The notes under the pieces were generated by a model that saw nothing but the letters and a program-made list of their open reading frames with translations, did not search any database and was not told where the DNA came from. A DNA stretch of 64,000 nt from contig NC_072896.1 in the NCBI RefSeq assembly GCF_027943255.1, forward strand, positions 41,442,501-41,506,500, read 5' to 3'. Position 1 is the stretch's first letter. Each line of letters begins with the position of its first letter. Positions 56,770 through 64,000 of the stretch are shown piece by piece. The position numbers were made by a program, and so were the translations under genes. This DNA is from Anastrepha obliqua (taxonomy: Eukaryota; Arthropoda; Insecta; Diptera; Tephritidae).

Positions 56770-57560
56770 TATTGTTGTTGTCGTTGTTGGCAGTGCGGTG
56801 TAGTTATCATCTAACGGGTTGGGCCCAGATGATGAGAGGTATTAGATGATTGAGTTTAAGGCGGCATGTGAATAGGTGGTTAGTATCGTGCGGGGTACCT
56901 TCATATGCCGGACATGTATTGAGTATGTCGGGGTCGATTTAATCTACTACAATATCCAGAACTAAATTGAGCCAAAATTACAGTTGACGCTCTTCGTCTG
57001 CAATGGATGGTGGTTGGATTCCGGTAACGCCATTCGGGGTTCGAAAGCCTAGGAAGGTGATAAGAGATTCCCAATGAATGTCGTTAAATGTCTATCTATA
57101 TACTATCCTATCCAGGTCCTAAAACTCGTCGGTGTAGTCGAAGAGATGCCTTTTGACTAGCTTTGGAGCTGGCTCAGGTTCTAGGAAGTGTTGTTGTTGT
57201 TGTTGTAGCAGCATAAACATTCCCCATATTTACATACGGGGAATGCTGCTGGAGTGACAGTCCTTGGCCGGATATAAATCCGGGTCGTTTCGGTAACGTA
57301 GAACCGACTGTCGTGGAAACGCTTCAAGGAAGTGTCTACAGGGGTGCTTCCAACAGTAACAGCAACCTAGAAGGAATTGCTTGCTGCTCATTTTACTGTG
57401 TTCCTTAACCGGGAGCATATACTTATAGAGCCTCGTTGGGAACGTGTAGATATGCAGGCGAGCTATTAGGAGGCATCCTGTGTCTGTCCTGATAGCAGTA
57501 TTTTGACAGGTGCACTGCGAACATCAGCTGTTGCCATTATCCATGCATCTGCACCATGTG
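56770..57560 (-). pseudogene. Jockey-like LINE copy, interrupted by a SINE-like element
   Basis: The left end is a (TTG)n-type tail complement, then ATCTAACGGGTTGGGCCCAG and GTGGTTAGTATCGTGCGGGG as in the copy at 40,933. The minus strand near 57,410 reads MLPVKEHSKMSSKQFLLGC, the region after the RT domain. It is split by the insertion at 57,191-57,326. Confidence 0.78.
57191..57326 (-). repeat. CAA-tailed SINE-like element, copy 8, exact target duplication
   Basis: AGGAAGTG at 57,183-57,190 and 57,327-57,334 frame 136 bp: (TTG)n, GTAGCAGCATAAACATTCCC, GGATATAAATCCGG, GTAACGTAGAACCGACTGTC and GTGGAAACGCTTCA. The uninterrupted LINE copy at about 40,610 confirms the empty site. Confidence 0.9.
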
Positions 57561-58184
57561 ATAGCATCGGTATAATGAGATATTTGCTATATATCTAAAA
57601 TGTGGATTTTGTTCGTCGATAGAAAATTTTATTGTTCAAATGCGTACAGTGCTATTGCGCTACTTCAGTTACAAGTGAAGTGGTTCTGCCCACTTTTCTT
57701 TTTTTACATATGTGCATGTTATATATCCTATTAAATCAGGAATTATCACTGTTAAAAAGAGTTATACGTGATACGTGATATAAAGAAAGCTAATTTTAAA
57801 ACAGATTGCATGGTCTTCCTCCTTGTGAATCGAGCAGATCATATTTAATTTTTGTTCGGACGGAGTCTTTAATAGCCGGCAATTCAGGATTTTCATATTT
57901 TTTATAGATTTCACTCTGGGTAGCATAGAACCGAATGGTGGAATGAAAATTTCCATACTTCAAGAGTCAGGTCAGTTGCCAAGGTACCATTTTTAACGTA
58001 GGAGAATGTTTTTTCGGTCGCGAATTCAAGTGTAAACTAGCGAATCGGCGCTTTTCCGCTTTTCTTATAGGACAGCATCGTAAGGTCCTTATGCTTTTGT
58101 ACTCTGTGTGCAGTTGCATTATTTAATATATATTATTTGCTGTTTCGGTTCACTGAAGAACTCATATTAAAAATTGGCACCACG
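57561..58184. other. No gene seen
   Basis: AT-rich; the short minus frame 57,762-57,956 has no recognised domain. Confidence 0.4.
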
Positions 58185-58855
58185 CTCAGAATGTGATTTG
58201 AAGGTATTTCGGCACACTCACGGACAATGGCTTTCTTCAGCGCCTCGAGACTGGTGAATCTTTTAGTTCGGACTTTGCTCACCAAAATGGCTCAAAGAGA
58301 ATAATCCATCGGATTCGCGTCTGGTTGATTTGAGAGCCGTTATGAAGTTCGGAACGTTGTTTTTTAGCCATTCTTGGTTCACTCGAGCTTTGTGATACGG
58401 TGCCGTGTCCTTGTGAAACATCCATGGTCTGCCACCGAAATGTTTGTCTGCCCAAGACTTCAAAGCAACCTCCAGAATACTTTCTCGGTAACATTTCGTA
58501 CCTTGACGCCAGGCTCGATGAAAACGATTTAGGAGCTCCCATCTGCGGTTAGAGCGGCCCAAACCATTACCTGTGGCGGGTACTGTCTCCTGGTGGCCAA
58601 TCGAAGACTCAAATTCTCGTATGAACGTTCGGTCAAATAAACCCTATCGTTTTGGGAGTTAACGAATTGCTCAATGCTTGAAAAATTATCCCGTCAGGAA
58701 ACACAATGTTCGGAAATTGACCGCTTTCGGTCAAGCGAAGCAAGTCCTTTGCTCTCTCAAGTCTGACTTTGGATTTTGTAAGGCTGATGCCCGTGTACCA
58801 GCTGCACGAGCGGTCTGAAGTTAGTTACACTTCGAGTGCCGGACCCTGTAAAATA
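58185..58855 (-). pseudogene. maT-type (DD37D) remnant
   Basis: The minus strand reads RPWMFHKDTAPYHKARVNQE then WLKNNVPNF, the second-Asp box with Asp kept, plus weaker first-box text and a right tip GGACCCTGTA. It is diverged from the copy at 53,102 and broken by stops and a deletion of the N-terminus. Confidence 0.75.
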
Positions 58856-59154
58856 GTATGAAATGTAAAAAACTTATGGTTAGACCGTCAAGTTTCAGTG
58901 ATTTTGAAGGATCAGCTGATTTGCTGACGTAATCGGAATTAATCCACTTAATCCACGGCGACGCTTTTTACCACCTGGACGAAGGAGGTCAAACTGCATA
59001 TAAAGGTGAAAGAAGACTGTAAACAACTCCAAAATCCTGGGCTTCGATTGTTTGCTCTCCTTCTTAGTACATACAACCGCAATTGCCACTAAGGCATAAA
59101 ACCGCAACAAAACGCTAACCCGCTATCGACGCCTTGTACAAGTGATTCAAAGTT

Positions 59155-59345
59155 TCATAACTGTCTGAATACTGCCATGAGGACAGCCACTTGGTGCCTC
59201 CTGATATCTCCCCCGCACCACCTTAACAACTCCTCCATGCTTCCGGTTAAATAGCAAAGTAAGATGGGCAGCAAGCAATTTTTGCTGGGGTGCTACCGCT
59301 ACCAGCCTGCCTTGGCTCAAGATTAGCGTTGGTACCCAGTCTCGT
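59155..59345 (+). pseudogene. Jockey-like LINE fragment (+)
   Basis: The plus strand reads MRTATWCLLISPPHHLNNS-like text, then MLPVK, stop, QSKMGSKQFLLGCYRYQPA, the same post-RT region as at 57,410. Confidence 0.65.
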
Positions 59346-59861
59346 TAGTACAACTCATGTCACGGATGAATAGAGGAACGGACTGGTATGGCTAAATCGT
59401 GTTTTTGTGAATTTTCTTTTGTACTTTTACACAACGTTCCGTAATGTTCTAAAGATGTGAAAAAATTGTGTTTATGTTAATTATTGTATTTCCCCCCTAT
59501 TGCAACATTTTGAAAATTTGTTTTATTTTTTGTTTACCGATCGCAAAACAAGAATGCTTTGAAAGCGTGAGTCACTATTTATATAGTGACCATTGTCCAC
59601 CTCCACATTTAAGTGCAATTTATGTATGTTGTTTACAGTTACTAAGAATTGAATTGGCTCGTGACAATTTTCGTGGGATGATTTTTACGATTTTTTAAGT
59701 GGATTATTAAGAAAAGGTATGGCGTACCACAAGTACTTCCATTTCTGGGGGTGATGTTCCATTGTTCGCCAGTGTGAAACGCTGATAAAACGAATTTAAT
59801 TGCGTACGACCTTAGCTCAAGGATGGATTTCAAGGATGTCGCCCGTTTTCTGTTATGCTGT
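59346..59861. other. No gene seen
   Basis: Only short frames without domain content. Confidence 0.4.
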
Positions 59862-60152
59862 ACACCCTTTTTTGGGTGTTTGGCGGAGCTCCTCCTCCTC
59901 TTTGTGGCGTGCGTCTTGATGTCGTTCCACAAATGGAGGGACCTACAGTTTCAAGCCAACTCCGAACGGCAGATATTTTTATGAGTAGCTTTTTCATGGC
60001 AATACACTCGGAGGTTTACCACTGTCTGCCGAGGGGCAACCGCTATTAAAAAAAATGTTTCTTAATTTTTGGTGTTTCACCGAGATTCGAAACTACGTTC
60101 CTCTCTGAATTGCGAATGGTAGTCACGCACCAACTCTTTCGGCTACGGCGGG
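59862..60152 (-). repeat. tRNA-derived SINE, complete minus copy
   Basis: TTGGGTGTTTGGCGGAGCTC, GCGTGCGTCTTGATGTCGTT, CCGAGGGGCAACCGCTATT, the B-box complement GAGATTCGAA and AGTCACGCACCAACTCTTTC then GGCTACGGCGG. All blocks are in the order of the reference copy, reversed. Confidence 0.85.
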
Positions 60153-60295
60153 ATCACAATTATATTAGTTTATCAAAATTTTAAAAAGATAGTGTCGAAT
60201 TGCCAATAAAAGTTTTAAAATATTGCAATTTAGTCAATATTAAATCAAAAGCACTTTATGAGATCGTGTCAAATGAGGACTCAAAGCTCTCTACA

Positions 60296-60304
60296 TATAT
60301 AAAA
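60296..60304 (+). promoter_or_regulatory. TATA box ahead of the 60,324 ORF
   Basis: TATATAAAA, a close fit to the TATA consensus. It lies 47 bases before the in-frame ATG at 60,351. A chance match is possible in such AT-rich DNA. Confidence 0.35.
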
Positions 60305-60323
60305 CATTGGGACAAATTTCAAT

Positions 60324-60731
60324 ATGTTTAGCACACAGAATAAAATCGATATGTGTGCGATCAGATTAATGAAAAATGTAAGAAAACAAGGAAAAATGAA
60401 AGATTCAAAAATTTTTAAAGCTATTCATAACGTACCAAAAGCTGAAACACCAGGAACTCTTATGGAAAGAGCAATAAAAAAACTCATACGTCTCAGCGAA
60501 ATTAAGCCTTTCTTCTCATCAAACGAACATAAGACTGAACTAAATTTGCAAGTTATAAGGTGGGCAGTTCGATACTTGCCGTTTAATAGCAATAACAAAG
60601 CAAAGAACAGAACAAAACAAAAACGCTGCAATTTGCAAGAAGAAACCTCTTGCGTCGAAACTAAAAAATGTGTTATAGACGGGATGCTCTTCAGAGCGAG
60701 GAGTAGGTCTAATATTTTGGACAAAAGATAA
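60324..60731 (+). CDS. Unrecognised basic 135-codon ORF with a close TATA box
   Basis: An uninterrupted ORF rich in Lys and Arg, ending RSRSNILDKR and containing a central hydrophobic-aromatic block (NLQVIRWAVRYLPF). I do not recognise a family. A TATATAAAA box lies at 60,296-60,304. A start site some 30 bases after it would fall about 60,327, just past the first ATG, so the in-frame ATG at 60,351 (M10) is the better start. AATAAA-like polyadenylation signals follow (60,893-60,898). It lies inside the Paxillin intron after exon 6 and does not look like any transposase or reverse transcriptase here. A small intronless nested gene is possible; a chance ORF is the main alternative. Confidence 0.35.
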   Translation: MFSTQNKIDMCAIRLMKNVRKQGKMKDSKIFKAIHNVPKAETPGTLMERAIKKLIRLSEIKPFFSSNEHKTELNLQVIRWAVRYLPFNSNNKAKNRTKQKRCNLQEETSCVETKKCVIDGMLFRARSRSNILDKR

Positions 60732-61019
60732 AATGTGTACATTAATTGTTTGAACTTGTAAGGCACAAAATAACTGGAGATTTCAAAAAAAAAAAATTAT
60801 AATAATAATAAAAACATAAAAATATTTGTTCTTATTATATTTTCCAAGAGTGTACTTTTATATATAGACACGTGAATGCCTTATAAGTTTATAGAATAAA
60901 GGAAATTCAAAAAGTTATTTATTTTTTAATTATACTCCTTTGAAGACTAGTAAAGTAATTCCAACACAAAAAAAAAAACCAAGGTGAAAAATACCAAAAT
61001 TGATCATTATTTACTTATA

Positions 61020-61231
61020 ATATGTTTTTATGTTATGTGTTTAAATAACTTTTTTCATAAATACAAAAACATTTTGAGAGATGAAAATCTTTTTTTTTTA
61101 ACCTTTGTGCGTTCCATTACTTGTCTGTTTGTATACTGCATCTGTCTATTTCACAAGTGTCAAATTTGTTTTGAGGCCATTTGCAAAAATTACAAATCTT
61201 CAGATAGGGTGATTAATTTTGCGCCGCTTGG
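61020..61231. mobile_element. CAGGGTGGCGC MITE, copy 4
   Basis: The right end GATTAATTTTGCGCCGCTTG is followed by TA. The inside (TTACTTGTCTGTTTGTATAC, CACAAGTGTCAAATTTG) is the complement of copy 2's inside. The left end is decayed. Confidence 0.75.
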
Positions 61232-61354
61232 TATATGCTCATGTGTATAGTGCTTTTATATTGACGCGAAATAGGATGCAATTAACCTTTTTTAGAAAGT
61301 CTTATAGAATATCAAAGAAGAGAAGCTGACCCGTGCGAATGATTAATGTGGAAT

Positions 61355-62290
61355 ACAAGGGGAAGTCCAAAATAAACAGGACAGCTAAAATAGAAACGAC
61401 AGAAGCTTTGTTCTGATAACCTCGAGTTTATTTATTCAAAACAGTCCCCTCTGTCCTCGATACACTGTTTTGTACGATCTAAAAGCTTTTTGAAAGAGCG
61501 TTTCAGGTCATTGACCGGAATGTCCTTCGGTAAAAGCCTTCTGGATGGCCTCTACGGACGCAAAACGTTTTCCTTTCATGGCCAAATGCAATTTTCCAAA
61601 TAGGTTGAAGTCACAGAGGACCATATCAGGCGAAAACGGTGAGTGATTGACGGTTAAAATGCGATTTCCAGTCAAAAAATCAGTCACAAGAGTGGATCGA
61701 TGAGATTGTGCATTATCATGCAATAAGCGCCAGCCTTCCTCTTTCGCTGTATTCAGGGCGAATTCGACGAATGCTCGTTGGCAGGAACTGCTAGTGGACA
61801 ATTCCCTTGGAATCGTAAATGAGCATCGATTTGATTTTTGACTTCTCCAAACGCGATTTTTTGCGTAGTGGCCCGTCTGGGGCCTTCCATTCGGCACTTT
61901 GACGCTTAGTTTCAGGTTCATGTTGGAAATACCACGTTTGTTACAATGTTGTAAAATAAGTTCTCGTCTTCTCTCGCCTCTTTAATGAGGTCTTCGAATG
62001 TTCAATTCTGAGCAATTTTTGGTCCTCAGTTAACTTGTGCGGAATGAAATGTGCACAGATATTTCGTAAGCCCAAATCATCAGTTAAAATGCGATAAATC
62101 GATGTTTCGGATATATTCAACTTCGATTCCATGAATTTCAACCATGATTGCGGTTCGTTTTTGATAAATTTACGAACAATTTCGATGGAGTTTTCGGTGA
62201 TTAATGATTTTGGGCTTTTAAAACAAAACTTGATTTTAGCTCTTTGTTCGAAACTCATTTTTGTACCGATGACACTTTAGACCCAATAAC
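61355..62290 (-). pseudogene. Mariner (DD34D) transposase, nearly full length, broken
   Basis: ATG at 62,258 (minus): MSFEQRAKIKFCFKSPKSL, LKFMESKLNISETSIYRIL, HKLTEDQKLLRIEHSK, a frame break, ATG at 61,921 with RLLHDNAQSHRSTLVTDFL (second Asp) and SPFSPDMVLCDFNLFGKLHL (third Asp, spacing 34). The first-Asp region is missing or frame-shifted. The right-hand tip (AAGGGGAAGTCCAAAATAAA at 61,359) looks like a mariner TIR; the other tip was not found. Confidence 0.82.
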
Positions 62291-62682
62291 TTCACTTTCA
62301 CTGAACCGAATGTTACCAAGCTTTCACTGGAAGTCAGCTAAGGATTTAACTTCCAAAGCACTAACTCATTAAAAAGATGGGGCCTTCAAAAACATTTTTA
62401 TGTGGTTTTACTTTTCATGTCTCTAGAAAATTTTTTGGAATATTAAAGAAGAGTAGCGGGTCGAGTGATTAATGTTTCAATAAGTAATTGCAGTTATTTA
62501 TCAATGAAAGTACTTTTTTTAAGAACATCAGAAAAGGCTGCCCTATATATTGTTTTAAATTTTACAAAACTTCTTCAAAAACAATATTTGGTGGAATTAA
62601 GTGGTTATAACTGCCTTGAATATGAACATAAATATCGTGGAATCTGCTTAAATTATATACATCTTCTTAAATATGTACTTAA

Positions 62683-63426
62683 GGCAGTAGTCTGCTTTAG
62701 AAGCCGAAAAAAAGCGTTTTTTTAGCAATTTTTTTTGAAAGGGAAGGAAATGATTGCCGTAAACGGAATTTTAAGACGATAGTGTACTATATTTAAGGTT
62801 TAAAAAACAATATTTATTTTTAAAAAATATTGAAATTTTTTAAAGTTGTAAGTATTTTTCTGGAGCGCCTGGAGTCTGCACTTGTAAATCGGTGCCGGTG
62901 ATGGAGGTCGTGCGATGCATCTGAAACAGTCGAACCAAATTTTTTTTTAATTTTTATAAGTTTCTTTTCTTTATGAACTAAAAAAATACCGAAGAAGTTA
63001 TAAAATTCCAAATTTTTTCGAAGTTTGAAAAAAAATTCACTTTTTTAAGAAAAAAAAATTGACTTTAAGTTGCAAAACAAGTAGTTTAAATAATACTTTT
63101 GTCCAACTTTTTTAGTTCAAATAGAAGATAATTTAATACTGAAGCTAGATCACTTTGGTTTTTTTCGATCGGACATATATTCTTTTTGCTATCGCCGGCA
63201 CCGTTTTCTAACACTTGTGAAAATGAAAACTCGAGAAAACGCGCTTTAAAGTTCTGCCTGAGCATTCGCATCTGCTCGACGCCCGGCCACCAAAACTGCT
63301 CTAGCTTCGAAAATATGTCGAATTGGCCTCTGGAATTTTAAAGACATATTCTTGGATAGTTTTGGAAGAGATTTAAAACAAAACAAAAAAATCGATTTTT
63401 TGAAGCCTGTAAAGCAGACTACTGCC
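62683..63426. mobile_element. Non-coding TTAA element with 17-bp perfect TIRs
   Basis: TTAA at 62,679-62,682 and 63,427-63,430. Tips GGCAGTAGTCTGCTTTA and TAAAGCAGACTACTGCC are perfect inverted repeats. It is 744 bp, non-coding, with AAAATCGATTTTTTGAAG just inside the right end exactly as in the element at 12,079. Confidence 0.87.
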
Positions 63427-63544
63427 TTAATTCTGTCATAAGCTCTGTTACAAGTTAAGTTCGTTGTAGATATGAAATTATAATACGTTTTTAATGTAGT
63501 TAGTTTTATTTAATCATGTAAATATTAAAAAAAAAAATTTTAAA

Positions 63545-64000
63545 TTTTCATCCGAAATAGTCACCATTTTTTTTTACACAAGCCTATAAACGATTGGAGG
63601 CCCTTCGGTTATTTCAGAACGCACACTTTCCATGTATATTGACGTCACTGCTTAAGCCAATGAGTGTTTGAGACTCTTCAAATTTCTGTGAGGTCTTCGG
63701 TAGGCCATGTTCTAAAATTCTGACCACAATCTGTAGTCCAATGGATTTATATCTGGACTTCCAGCCGACGAATCTTCTGCGGCTATGAACCCAGGAATAT
63801 TGTGTTTTAGTCACTGTTCGGTGGTTTTCGCTCTATGGATTGTAGTGGAATCTTCCTGGAGGATCCAACGCTCACCATTGAAGATAGTACTGCTGAACTG
63901 CTTCACCACGGCTTCTGAGACATCCTCCTGGTACACTTTTGCCTCGGTCTTAACCCCTTTTGCGTAGAAACGAAGAGATGTGACGTCTTTACAGGACTCT
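63545..64000 (-). pseudogene. DD37D mariner-type transposase, running off the right edge
   Basis: The minus strand reads VYQEDVSEAVVKQF, WILQEDSTTIHRAKTTEQ (second Asp box), then SPDINPLDYRLW (third Asp, spacing 37) and LQSFIGLCKKKW near the end, with stops. It differs from the maT copies at 53,102 and 58,185. The N-terminal part lies beyond 64,000. Confidence 0.72.

Noticed and set aside
55883..64000. Search for Paxillin LD5 and LIM-domain exons
   Set aside because: No Cys/His-rich LIM pattern in any frame; all recognisable content is transposon-derived or unassigned.

Overview
This window is eukaryotic, AT-rich and dominated by transposable elements. It looks like an insect nuclear genome, most probably a tephritid fruit fly or close relative. 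The grounds are introns with GT/AG borders of tens of kilobases, many Tc1/mariner relics including DD41D 'rosa-like' copies (a type first described from a Ceratitis species), dipteran-type LINEs, and CATA/TATG microsatellites. The species call is inference; I could run no search.

The one recognisable host gene is the 5' half of Paxillin on the + strand. Two alternative first coding exons (18,793-18,877 and 42,842-42,923) both end in phase 1. Both can join a shared chain of five exons (51,553-51,680; 51,766-52,033; 55,394-55,523; 55,589-55,677; 55,752-55,882) whose phases all fit and which encode LD motifs 1 to 4. The C-terminal LIM-domain exons are not in the window and must lie beyond 64,000. 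A second, weakly supported host candidate is a basic 135-codon ORF at 60,324-60,731 with a TATA box just upstream, inside the following Paxillin intron.

Almost everything else is repeat-derived. (1) Tc1/mariner: several DD34D mariners, two DD37D (maT) copies plus a third DD37D type running off the right edge, five rosa-like or related copies, and Tc1-like DD34E copies. Most are on the minus strand and broken, but several have complete terminal inverted repeats (TIRs) and TA duplications (19,040; 37,722; 49,127; 53,102). (2) TTAA-duplicating elements: a complete but decayed piggyBac-like element (24,984-27,050) and a group of non-coding elements at 12,079, 29,496, 62,683 and probably 21,364 and 22,777. 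(3) A CAGGGTGGCGC-ended MITE with five copies. (4) Two LINE groups: one Jockey-like with a (CAA)n tail and one with an RNase H domain. (5) Two retroposon families: a tRNA-derived SINE of about 330 bp and a roughly 130-bp element with a (CAA)n tail, both seen with exact target-site duplications.

Insertions are nested. A TTAA element interrupts a LINE RNase H domain, another interrupts a mariner, both SINE-like families interrupt Jockey-like LINEs, and a rosa-like element sits against a Tc1-like copy. These give a relative order of activity. I found no tRNA or rRNA gene, CRISPR array or bacterial-type system.
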